This document shows positions 10,368 through 22,900 of a stretch of DNA of 64,000 bases, in pieces. Below the pieces are notes generated by a model, which was given only the letters and a program-made list of their open reading frames with translations, was not told the origin of the DNA and did not search any database. The position numbers and the translations under genes are program-made. Origin of the DNA: Turritopsis dohrnii (Eukaryota; Cnidaria; Hydrozoa; Anthoathecata; Oceaniidae); NCBI GenBank assembly GCA_027922465.2, contig BQMF02000009.1, positions 1,302,001 through 1,366,000 on the forward strand, given 5' to 3'. How positions within the stretch are numbered: position 1 is the stretch's first letter; each line of letters opens with the position of its first letter.

Positions 10368-10420
10368 TTCTGCGGTTAGACGGCGGTCGTACATCAAAAT
10401 AAAACCCTGGGTACGAGGTT
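10368..10420. mobile_element. Family B MITE fragment
   Basis: Only the right half remains: GACGGCGGTCGTACATC and AAACCCTGGGTACGAGGTT. Confidence 0.6.
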
Positions 10421-10939
10421 AGTAGTATAATGTAACATATAATTTGTGGCATGCCAGTTAATTTTACTGTCTAGGGTTAATTGAAAAGTTTTCAACAAGC
10501 GCATTCCAGGCGTTTATAAGATCATGCTTATAATAACAGGTTCAGGATAATTTCCTCGTGTGTACCCTTTTTTATAAGCAACACTAAGTAAACTTTCTCA
10601 AAAGGTTAAGCAACAATACTAGCAGAATCTTAGATAAATTAGCAACATGCAATTTTGAAATGATGCAACACTAGCATACGCTACAGTAACATTTCTTAAA
10701 ATTGTTACACTAGGTGGTTAGACTAGGTTGTAGGACTGGGTTTTATGGTTTTACGTTCTATTTGAATGTCCTACACTTTATGTTTGCTACTTTAATGAAC
10801 TAAAACGTGCACAAAGGTTTTCAAGATAGCAAATGTATGTATTATCGATTAATGCTTAGCAACAAATCAAGCAACATTACTATCAATGTCTGACCTTGGT
10901 TGTTTATAAGATGGAATTTACGTCATTAGTCTTCCGTGA

Positions 10940-11046
10940 AACTGTCAAAAAATCACTGCGACGGAGAGCATTTTTATTGAAATTGTATGTATATTTGTAG
11001 AAATGCACTCCTTCGCAGAGATTTTTTAACAAATGTGCCAGCTGAG
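10940..11046 (-). mobile_element. Family A MITE, copy 7
   Basis: Core GTCAAAAAATCACTGCGACG...CTCCTTCGCAGAGATTTT present; the left tip is missing and the right ends GCCAGCTGAG. Confidence 0.75.
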
Positions 11047-11242
11047 ATCTGAAAAAATTATATTTCCTACATATTGGATCCACATGGCAAACCACGTGCT
11101 TCTTACATATTCCTGCTGGTTTTAAATGATGCAATTATACATCAGGGAATCAGAGTCATTATTTTTATACAAAGATCACTAAATAGCTCATTACAATGAT
11201 CGTTGCAATGTGAAGTAGCGCAGTGTAACTCTTATTATCTTA

Positions 11243-11593
11243 GGGGCTGATTACATGATCCCGTCTAGCCGGGATGAAATTTCATCCCGCCTTGCCGAGG
11301 TCTTGGCTTCCTGGTCAAATCTTCATAAACTTCCCATCGCGATTACATGATAAAATTTTCATCCCGCCTATCCGAGATCTCGGCTATCAAGAGCCGGGTT
11401 CTCGGTTAGGCGGGATGAAATTTTCTCATGTGATCGCTTCGTCCCGGTCAACCGGGACAAGTTTGAGGTTTGAGCATGCGTAGTTTGTCAAAAATTCAAA
11501 ACACAAAGGGTAATGTAACACCGAGTTGAAATTTATCTCGGCAAGGCGGGATGAAATTTCATCCCGGCTAAACGGGATCATGTAATCAGCCCC
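11243..11593. mobile_element. PIF/Harbinger-type MITE with TTA duplication
   Basis: 351-bp element with about 55-bp terminal inverted repeats (GGGGCTGATTACATGATCCC...) that differ at one position, flanked by TTA at 11240-11242 and 11594-11596. Subterminal GGGATGAAATTTCATCCC palindromes recur several times inside. No ORF of transposase size. The 3-bp TTA duplication is the PIF/Harbinger hallmark. Confidence 0.85.
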
Positions 11594-12543
11594 TTAGGTG
11601 CTGTATTCGTGTTCAGTTTCTTGTTCAGTTTCTTGTAAGAGGTCATCCAATTTCATTTTCATCTGGCAATAGTTCAAATAATTGAGGCGTTACCAAATAA
11701 CGATCCCGTCGACATGCACGCGCATAACAATTTCATTACAAAACAAATGTAGGGGGGGTAGCTTCTTTGTTTTGTTCATTGAAATGATTCTGAACAAAGT
11801 GTAAACCAGGTTCTAATTTCTCGATAGAAAATATTACGAGACGGAATGAAGAGTTGTCTTGATGATTAAAAATGTTGTAAATTTCTGTTTCAGGATTATT
11901 GAGGCAAACACAAGTCTTAGTATATTCATATACCCTCTGTTTTGGTAACGGATATTTTCGTAAAGAAAAAATCCTCACCTAGTACCCATTCCATTTGTAC
12001 CCATTTGTATATGAAATTGGTGATGAGGTTGATCACATTCTTTAATTAACGTAATTGCAGTATAAGCTCTGACGTAACTGTTAATTAAGCACCTTGTAAA
12101 TAACACAAGTTATATGATAGATTCCTTGGTAGCAATTATCGAATACTTCATAAAGTGGTTTCGATTAAAGCAAATATAGAATATTTTTGGCTAATAGATT
12201 TAAATTGTCCTCTTATATTGTTGGAGTTATGAAAACACAATGGAACACAATACAAGTTACAAAACACCAAATAAGTTTGATGTTTAAATCTTATCTCTGT
12301 ACTGACCGAATTTTAAAGCGTGTAAAAGATAAGGTTTGTTGTTCTATTGAATGGAATGATTTGACGCCCTCCTTCGACGCCCGCGCTCAGGGTGATAATG
12401 TGTAGTAATAAAAAAGTTGGGCGCTTTGTGTTGGAAACTATAGTACAACTTTGTACTTATCAGGCAAATTGTTTCGAGTGAACGATGACTTGGTTTTAGC
12501 TATGCACGAAGTTTTATAAAGCTATTTCTGGTTCCTTTCACCA

Positions 12544-12614
12544 CAACCTCGTTCACAGGGCTTCTTGACTTTTCGATGTACTGAATGGAGGCAAGAAGCC
12601 CTATGACGAGGTTG
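12544..12614. mobile_element. Family B Mutator-like MITE, copy 2
   Basis: CAACCTCGTTCACAGGGCTT...AAGCCCTATGACGAGGTTG; short version with a reduced centre. Flanks CCTTTCACCA and GTTTTCACCA agree at 8 of 10 positions. Confidence 0.8.
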
Positions 12615-13907
12615 GTTTTCACCAATGTAATGGCTATTCCTATGCATACTTTTTATATGTGAAATTTAGGAGATTTACCTAAAGTAATTAACGATTATTA
12701 AAACGATAAATTAAAGATTAATGATGGAATGAAACCACGGCATATGCCTTCTCCTCTCAATTCCCTAGAGGTTACGGTTTCACACCTGGTTGAGTTAAGC
12801 CAGCCACTATAACAATATGAATCGATCCGCTCAACTTAGCACTTAGCTTGAGAGTGGGATTAATGTCTAACTGGGGTTGTATAGTTGAGCGGTTGAAACT
12901 ATCTTTAGCCCAAATTGAGGTTTTTAAATGCTCCAGACTCTTTTCCAGGACTTTCGTTAAAAGCAAGCTTAAGTATGATTACGTCATTAACATATTTGCA
13001 CGTTCTATGATCAACATGAAAAGTCATGTTTTGAAGTCGTGCTGATAACGGTGACGTGATTATGGAGATAAGTCGTTTTCTCTTATGTAGATTTTATAGT
13101 AACTTGATAACCTTCCAGTCCATATAAGTTTATCAATTGAATAGTTTCCCTAGCAGAAATAAGATTGTTTTTTTTGCCGACGTCATTTGCACATCCCCTT
13201 TACTCCCCTAACAACACAGATGATGGAGCTTAAAATTTTTCTGTGCTTTCACAGTCATATGTGGGGGAGTGTTAAACTGAGCATTGTTATACTTCGGAAG
13301 TGTGTCCATGAAGCAACTGTTATCATCCGCGGATGGATGAACAAGGTTCGCACGCATTTCTGGCGGAAAGTCAACCGTTCCAGTACACGTCGGTGGGAAA
13401 TATTTTCCCAACGTTTTCGCAAGAAGGATAAAACAACGCAACAATTTCAACAATAAAAACAATTTTATCATTATCAAAATTCTACAAAAAATAAATTGAA
13501 ATCATTTCCGACATTTTCTTGATGAATAAATGGACCAATTACTGTCACGCTGTCACCAGAAAATTACAAAGGTGGGAAGAGAGAAAAAGTTAATCGTATT
13601 TGTTTCGTTATCAACCTTCCGTACATAGTATTTTGATGCTTATCTGTTGAATGAATATTATACCAGTAAGCATTATAGGAGTTTAATATGAAAACTCGCA
13701 TGTGGGCGAGGGTGAAATATTTTTCTTGCGCACTAAGGGGATGTCAGTGTAATTAACGCGTTCTGCGCATGCGTTATCATAGTATTACATGAAAAATTTT
13801 TCTTGTGGACAAAGATGTGCTTCAAAAATTGTGAAGAGTCTGAAAGCAGCAGTGTGACGCCCATTTCACGCCCTCGACGCCCAAACTCTGAACCATCAGA
13901 TAGTTAT

Positions 13908-16900
13908 TTATTTCGAGTATCTCGTGAGTAATGTCTCCTGGCATGTATCGCAAACTCGAACAGGTTTTGCTGAAGATGGATGTGGCATCGTGTTATCTGA
14001 ACACGAATTACAAAATACGCCTCCGCAGTTACGACAATGATGCTGAAATAAGAAAAACGTTGTGGTGATAATCAGTGATTCAAGACGCTCGACCACGCTC
14101 TAATCACTAGTCTATTAATAGCGTTTAAACTTGATTCAACTGTCAACAAGATCATGATAAAACAAAAAACCTTTTTTTTACAAAAAAAAAAAAAATTAAA
14201 ACGTGCCAATCTGTTTTGAGACACCATTTTTCCCAGTGGACAAAATATGTTGACAAATCACTGCGAAGGACGTTCATTTTTATAAAAATATACAGCCTTT
14301 TTCACTAACAATGCTCTTCATCGTAGTGGTTTTTGACGATTTTACTCACTGGGTCAGCTTAAAAAAATGTTGATCTTATTCCTTTCGAAAAATAAACTAA
14401 ATAAAGAAAAAAAGCTGATTAAAGATGACGTCAAGTCTACGAATAACGAATCAGGCTTGTCTTGATTGCGTTAGCACGTAACAGTTCAAATTTAAATTTA
14501 AGACACCACCTTTTCTTTTTTGCTTTCAGGTTTGAACGTCTGAAAAAAAATTCCGACCAATCCACAGTAGCTATGACTGATCATGTGATCAAACTGACCA
14601 ATCCACAGTAGCTATGACTGATCATGTGATCCAGCAGTCAGACAGTTTACGTTTAAAAGATCGTTGATTACAATTCAAAGTAGAATTGAAGATGATTTGT
14701 TGAGGACACATACCTTTCTCCTTGATAAAGAGAATGGCTGATCACACAGCTGACAATAAGTCACTTCCTTATCGTCTTGCCACATCTTATCCTAAAAGCC
14801 AAAAAACAAAAATTAAGTAAAGCTTGAGAACAGATACGATTGCAGCAGAGTGAGAACGAATACCGAGAACATTACAAACGAGTATTCTGGGAAATCACGA
14901 AGGAGCACCGAGAACATCGCGAAATGAATGAAAGTTCATTTGTTGGTTTAAAATGAGCATCCTTACATCTTTTCCTTAATCTCGTGATTACAGTTACAGA
15001 TTGAACTACTTTAGTAGCGGTTTAAATTCTTCTTACTCATTCTGCAGTAAAGACGCTTACTATGGTTGGGAGAAGATCAGAAATGATCATGGAAACAAAC
15101 CTTCATGGCTGCATGTAATTCTTTCATTTCATCAACTTGCTTATGTGAACTGAAATCAAACCAAACAAAATAAATCACTACCGTATTTTCCTATTGACAA
15201 AACCCCTTCGATTATAACCTGCTAATATTCAGGAGCCAATCATATTTAACCGAACAATGACGATTAAAGGCCATACCAAACATTTTAGGCATGGAGATCA
15301 TAATAGTTTACCGTACCTTTAAAATGTTTTCGAAGTTAGAAGTTTAGAAGTTCAAGAAATAAAAAAAGAAATCAAAAAAGAAAATTTGTTTTACTTACAT
15401 GTTTAGTTTCGTTCCCATTTCAAATAATGCCTGAAAAGAATTGTCAAGAATCAATTTGAATTTTCTGTTATACAGAGGTTCGAGAGGGAGAATCATCAAA
15501 GCAGAGAAAAATTTGGGGATTTCTAGACTCGAGATATTCTATGACAGAGTTTCTACTTTAAAGATAATGAACTGTTATATGCGGAGCTGAGGTTTGCACT
15601 ATGCTGATGTTAACAGAAATAGAACAATCGAGAAGTGATCTGGGAAGAAGCAACTGTTTATCATTAACAAAGCACTCAAACAAAGTACAAAACGGATTGG
15701 CTCTCTCGTGGATATTATCTGACAAGAAAACTGCTGACACACTTTTTTTCTCGAACTTATCTTTAAGCTTGGTTTCCAATAAAATTATTTTTGTTGCACA
15801 ACGGTTGTGCAACCGTTTTTCAGAACAAAAGATATGTTGTACAACACCTGTTGCAGAGATAGAAAAAAATCTATCTCTGCAACAATTTCCTACACTTGTT
15901 GCACAACAAAGTGCTGCAAAACGGTTGCGCAACAAAAATAATTTTATTGGAAACCAAGCTTTAATTCGATAGACAATTTCAATGTTTTTGTCTCGATCAA
16001 CCATACTAATATCTGAGTCAAAAGAAGTGAGAGAGTCAAAACCAAATTCCCAATGATAAAGACTTCCAAGATATTTTAATCTAAACATTTGAATTCTGCG
16101 AGGCAAAAAATTGGAATCCAACAAACTCTAAAAGGATGAGAGTGAGCAGGAGTGACGTCACTGAAGTAACTCACCGATTCTTGTTCCGTGCAACGTTTTT
16201 GTGATTCTTCCAGTTGTTTCTTCAGTTCTTCATTCTCCTATGATGGGAAATTATACATCCTTTACATTACATTGCTTTTTAAACATCACCTGGAGGATGG
16301 AGACCTGGAGACCTGGAAACCATTCTATCGTAGTCACTAATTGTTATTTCAGTTTCCTACTGGTTTCGACCAATGAGAAGTTTAGAAAACTCCAAGTGCT
16401 TAAATATTTCCTTGCATATCAGTCCTGAATCGATTCACACTGTTACAGGCACTCAACTCCAACCAGAGGTTAAGCATATTCTTACACAGCATCTTAAAAA
16501 GCGTAAAGTGTTAGGGAGTTTTAACTAACTTTCATCCCAGTGAGCAAATTTGTTGAAAACCCACTGCGAAGGAGTACATTTTTAAAGAAATATAAAAACT
16601 ATTTCAATAAAAATGCTCTTCATCACAGTGACTTTTTGAAGATTTTGCCCACTGGGATCAACCTTGGAAACAAAGATTCTAGTCCAGTAGTCTATGCTGT
16701 CCATTGATTTATCCTATACCATACAACTACTGCCTTTACAAAAAAACTTCTTTGATTCACACTATTACAGAGGTAAAGGATAACTAGACCAGGTGCTAAA
16801 CTGTTGGACAAAAGTTCACCCTCTCCAATAGTCAAAACTATTCATCAGATTTTATGTTGTACATGTATTTTAAACAAATATTGATTTACTGATTGGAAAA

Positions 16901-19900
16901 TGACTGACTGAAGCTCAATTTCCATGCGTAACAGAAGATGTTGCAATTGACCAATCAGATTCCAGTATTTAAGTTAAAATAGGAGAAACATGGTGACTGG
17001 TTGACACCTACCTTGATCATAACTGATGAATCTTTTAATTGTTTTTTAAACTTTTCGTTCTTCTCTTTCTCTTCGCTGATTTCTGTCTGCAAACCCATTC
17101 TCCATTCACGCTCCACCTTCATGTCTGTTTCAAGTGAATGTCTGTAAATAGAATCGTTTTTTGATAAAGAATTCAACTCGAACAATACTCAACCCCAGAA
17201 TCTCTCCTTGCATAACACCTAGCGATTCGTTCCCCAGAATCTCTTGCATTCGTTCTTTCCTTACTTTTCTGCTTGGACTTGCGCCAGCTTTGAACCAATT
17301 TGATGAGCTGTTTCCTCTGCTTCTTTTCGGGCGTTTTCTGCATTAGATAAGCTGTAATGACAAGAGAGAGTTGTGAAGACCTGAGTGACAATCTACTTAT
17401 CTTATCATTAATGTCGTTTTAAGGGACAAATATGTTATGAATTACAGTCATATCAAACAGAGGCATTTCAGACCCATGCTCCTACGTCACTAAAAATGTG
17501 GTCCCTCGACTTGAAAAACCGTGTTAACGACCCTGTTTCAACCTTACCTCCTTCTCAAAATCATCCTGGTGACTGCCTTCCATACCATCCTTACCTATAC
17601 CCTTACTGGTATCCTCACAGTATAGTTTTATTCAATGGTAACATTTTTAATGCCTTTACAGACTGGTACCAAATGTTTTACAGGGATGGACTAGGTCTGT
17701 TTGTTCATGCAGGTTAGAAAATAAACCAAAGATTTCCATTTTATTTCAAAGAAGAGGAACTTCAAAAACAACATTACTTTTTCTCCATCTCTTTGGTTTG
17801 TGTTATCATTCTTGAGCATTTTTGTTCCATCGAATGCCATTCAGACTCATGTTTCTTCAGGGAAGTCTCGCTACTCTAACAAAAACAAAACGTCAAAAAA
17901 AAATTTTTCAAATAAATCTACATTTTTTTGAAAAACAATAACAATTCATACAATTGAAATGTTAACCATTTAATAATAAATTATTCCAAATAAACCGATG
18001 GATAAATTTGACGGAAAAATCACTGTGAAGGAATATCGAAATAAACACAGTTTCGCAATGTTGCTGCAACATTTTGTTAATGTTACCCACTGGGAAATAA
18101 GTTTTTTTACCTGCCATTTATTATGCAATTCTATATTGATTCGTTTTATGTCTTCTAGTTGCCGCCTTATGGAGATTAGTGTGTCTTGCTTGTCATGAAT
18201 GTCTTTTTCTAGCAATCGCATAGCAACCTGAAACAAAAAAAACACAACAAAAAACAGTACTAATTATTAGTTAAGGAGATATATAGATCAGGAACTATTG
18301 CTAAATCATCAATCATTCAAGATGCACCTCCTTTTCTTCATTCATGGCTCTGTGTTCCTCACTCATGATGGCCAATTCCTTTAAATAAACATAAACAAAG
18401 TACAGAACAAATAGATAAAGTAATGACAACTCTTTCTAAATTACTTGGATGACTACACTAACCTTTTTCTCTAGTCTCTCTTTTTCCAGCTCCTTTTTGG
18501 CTTCCAGATATAATTCGTTCAAACCAGCTCTTGACTGTTGGTAAGTTTCCCTTTCAACCGTTATGTCATTGTTTACATGCTAAATATCAAACAAGCAAAG
18601 ATTTGAAGTGAAGCCGCTACGAAAGCATTTTAGTTTCAGGTCAAAAGGAATAGTTTTGGTTTTGATATGTTTCGTAGAATAATTTTGCATTTCCATTTTC
18701 TTCTTAGCATTCATTTTATAGAGACTTCAAAGAATAAAAATTGATAACATGTTTTCGCAAGTAAATCAATGGTGTTTGAAATAAACCTTACTTGCATTCT
18801 CCTAGTATGTTCTTCAAGTAACTGCTCGTAATCCTTTTTATATTTTTCTCGCTCAGCAATAACAGAAACTAAACGATTCCGAAGCTCTTCAACCTAGACA
18901 AAAATTCAATGAAAGTGAAGGCTAACATTCCTGGAGAAATAAATAAAGAAAAATGGAATGGGTTTTCGATAATAAAAATGAAATACATCAGTATAGTAAA
19001 AAGTATAAAGTTTCAAAATTCTGACAGGGATTGTTTTTCTGAACTGTTGAGAGCCAAAACTTTCGTACTGATGAAGCAGTTACCTAATTACATAACCTAG
19101 TTACCTAATGGAGCATTTTAATCAATTTCAAACAACACCGTAATTTTATTATTATCACATCAATCTATTTTGTAAGCCGAACAGGAAAGTAAAAAGAAGA
19201 ACAAACATGAAATACAATGTCTTTCAGCTTTACGCCAATTATCAATAAAGTCAATACATAAATCTACAAACCAATTTGACAGGGAAACATATCATGGTAC
19301 ATTAGTAAAATTTAAGTTAACGTTCGCTTTATGCATGTAGTTTTTAAATGGCTCCTTTATTACCTCGTTGCTTTGATTCTCTTCTAGTTCTTTAGTCTCT
19401 TTGATCTCTTGTTTCAACCTTACCACAGATTCGCTAAATTTAGGTTTAGGTAATAATAAACAAGTTGCAAAACAACTAAATACTCGTAGAAGATTATTCG
19501 GTGAAAATACAAACCTTAAGGACTTGTTCAGTTGTTCTAAGTATGCTTTTTGATCAAGAATTATCTCTAATTTTTGTCCATCAGCTTGATCAGTTGGACT
19601 AAAACACAAAATAATATTTGGTTGGTATAACATACTTTTCTTTGAAATTCTTCAATATTCTTCAGCTTAAATTTAACAAAAATTATCATTCTAACATTTT
19701 TTCATCAACTGTTTTTTCTAGATAGTTGCCATCACGTAAATATAGGCTAATATCAATAATTCCATTCTATAAAAAAATTAAGAACAGCTGAATAGCAAGT
19801 TGTTACAAAGCTCTATAAAGTTTTTGGTATGATATACCACAAGCCTTCATAAATTCAAATATAACCAGGCTCAGGAATAATACTATAATACATCGCGACA

Positions 19901-22900
19901 TACTTGGAAGTCAAGATCTTGCCCTTTCATATCAAAATTACAATCAATCACGTTAATACCAACTAACATTCCTGCTATAACAGAACCCTCCTCACATAGC
20001 ATGATACTATAACTCTCATACCAATCTCTGAAAAATAAAAAAAAATGGTTCAAAGTATTATTTAACAGTTGCTTGGAAAAAGGTAAACATTTCTGAGTAA
20101 GAAACAAAAGCTATATATATATATATTTTAATCATTTTAGTATAGGCAACATAAAATATCTTTACCAAAGGCAAAACATTTGAATTGTATCTTTCTTAGG
20201 GATCGTCTCAAAATTATCGTTTCATATCGTTTCTAAAAACCGTTTCGAACTAACAGTAAAACCGTTTCCGAACCGTTGAAAAGTGTTTCATTTATTAATA
20301 AAAAAAATTAAAATTCGTTTCTGAGAGTAGCAAATTCGTTTCATTAATTCCCAAAAGCGTTTCATTTGGCAGCTAGCGTTTCATAAAACGTTTCGTCAAT
20401 TCAAAAAGCTTTGAAACGAATATCGTTTCTTGAAACGTTTCGTCAAATTCAAAAAGCTTTGAAACAAATATCGTTTCTTGAAACGTTTCGTCAAATTCAA
20501 AAAGCTTTGAAACGAATATCGTTTCTTTTCAATGGATATGAAATAATTTTCAAACATCAAAAACATCAAAGAACAAAAAATGAATATAATGAATATGACG
20601 TCATGTCATTGCCAAAGTCTACTTGTGGAGGCCTGACTTTAATTTCAATTTTTTTTTGACGAATCAACTTGAACATTTGAATATTGACGGTTACTTGTAA
20701 TGTCAATATGGATTAAGGGGCTGTTTATATGAGAGGCAGGACGGGACGTTTGCCGGGACGGGACGAAAAACGGGATGATTTTATCCCGCCTTTACATGAG
20801 AAGTAGTTTTGCCGGGACGAGACAGCAATTTTACAATTTAATATTGTAAAAGGTTTCTCCCAAGAGCTTATAGAATGGCAATCGAACAATTTAGAAAAAA
20901 GAATTTTCCTTGTTAAACATGCGAATCGTAAGCCGTATCAGTTGGAGTTTGTGCGATGTCAAGATAGTGATTGTACGCATTGTTGTTCACTTCCCGATCG
21001 TGAAAACACATTTTTGAAGCTGATTCGCAAGTTTGGAGATTCATGTCCATTTCCACAACAAAGTGATGTGCATAAAGGACATTATAAAACCTTTCTTGAA
21101 GTTTTGAGAACATGTAAAAATTCGTTCACTCCTTCATGTTTTGGCATTTGCGAATATGGTTGTTCATATGTATTTTTTTCTCAAGCAGATAAAAGTAGGC
21201 ATATGAGACTTATGAAACATTAAGAGTTATTTTTTATATATCGGTTTATTTTGAAGAAATGTAAAAAAGTATTAAAACTAACTAAATAAAACTAACTGAA
21301 AAATACACGAAAAGTTGTTTTTATTTCCAATTTATTTCCAATTTTATACATCTGATGATTGCAATATGCATGAAACTTAAAGTCATGTAGTTTTTAAATT
21401 CTAAATAAATGAATATTTATTTTATTTCCAATTAGCTTTTTCTTATCACGTGATCAAAATAATGATTGTTTAAGGAGCATTCCGAAAATTTAGTCACACA
21501 CAAAAATATCAGAATCAGAATGAATGAACATGATTTTAGTCAGCGGCTATTGGAATAGGGTTTCGTCGTCGTCTATGATTTTCATTAGATTTTTATTTCT
21601 GGTATATCAGTGTTGCAAATAACGGTCGGTCATTGGTTATTGCCGAACGTTGGACAAAATAAATGCAGCTTTTTTAAAATGACCGAACCAAATATACTGA
21701 CTTTTGCAAAATTTCGCCATTTACCCACATGCACTTCTTGAAGTTTTAAACAGATTCATAATGTAAACATCTATTTTTTTATCGACATGCCGGTAAAATC
21801 TGACTTTGCTCTGACCAAAACATTGCATTAATTTTCTCTTCGCAACACTCTCCATCACAGAAGTTATTATATCTTGTACTTCTACGCTGCTGTTAAATAT
21901 ACTCATCAGTATTATGATTATGCAAAACAGTAGCAACAACTTTGCTTCTAAAAATCACTAAAAGAGGCATAAATGTTAAAATGATTAGTTAATGTAAGTA
22001 GGATCTAAACATAAAACACCAGAAAGACAAAAGAATTATACATGCGTAGCTGTGCAACGTATGTTTTTTTATAAGAATTTTTTTTACAAGAACTTATGTA
22101 GAAAGAAAAATACGCCACTTGCTTCGTCGACTCGAGCAAGTCTACTTCGGCTAAATTGACCAATCAGAAACATTGACCAATTTCGCTGGGAAACATCGTG
22201 CCTGCAATTGAGTAGACACCGGTCATTAGTCAAGATAAGTCATATTTTAAGAGAGCTGGAAACTAAGATGCTTTTTAATTTCATTGAATAAACACGAAAA
22301 CGAGTCCTACTGGTACCACTTATGTTTTCATATTCTTTCGTTAGATGAACAAAGGAATTCGTGTAACGAAGCAAATTTCAAAATCACCTTAGCAACGGTG
22401 GTCGTTCTCCCTAGCAACAACAAATCATCAGTTAATACACCTAGTAATTTGTTGTCAATTGAGCAAGAACGTTGAGCGCTACGGTGCAAAAAATATGAAA
22501 ATTTTCTAAGTGCCAGACCCCCACCTCATTTTGACCAACCAACCAAAAATCTCTTATTTGCAACACTGTATATTCAAGCTAGGTGGATAGAAAGACGGAA
22601 GACCGTGCGAATCATGAGACAAATGCCGCTGACTTGTTGCCGTAATCGGCTAAAAAATCAAAAATCAAAAGAAGTATTATAACTTTTCTTGTCCAATAAT
22701 CTACTGAACGGACAACTACTATTTACGGGAAAAGTAATGTTTTCTCCAAAGGATAAGAATTGAAAAAACTCAAAATAAAAAGTTTATTAATTCCTTTTGG
22801 TTAAACGAAGCTGTACTAGCAGTTTCTAAAAATTTTGTGCACTTCTTATAAAGATGTATTGCCGATGATTAGAAAATTGACGATGATATGAAATATTTTT

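Larger units (their letters stand above)
9161..13907. other. Gene-poor, repeat-rich spacer
   Basis: Between the start of claudin-like copy 2 and the 3' end of the RUFY-like gene (opposite ends of two minus-strand genes). Holds family B elements, a foldback element, a Harbinger-type MITE and a family A MITE, listed separately. Two antiparallel 89-aa ORFs at about 13190-13470 have no supporting features. No gene supported. Confidence 0.55.

Noticed and set aside
13187..13477. Two antiparallel 89-aa ORFs
   Set aside because: Overlapping on opposite strands, no family resemblance, no supporting splice sites or start context; probably chance.
15558..16124. 188-aa minus-strand ORF in the RUFY-like gene
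   Set aside because: It runs straight through the foldback MITE at 15766-15960 and lies in an intron; no domain and no join to the RUFY frame.
20411..20659. 82-aa repetitive ORF ([11 protein letters not shown] units)
   Set aside because: Simple translation of the tandem CGTTTC-rich transposon end; repetitive by DNA origin.
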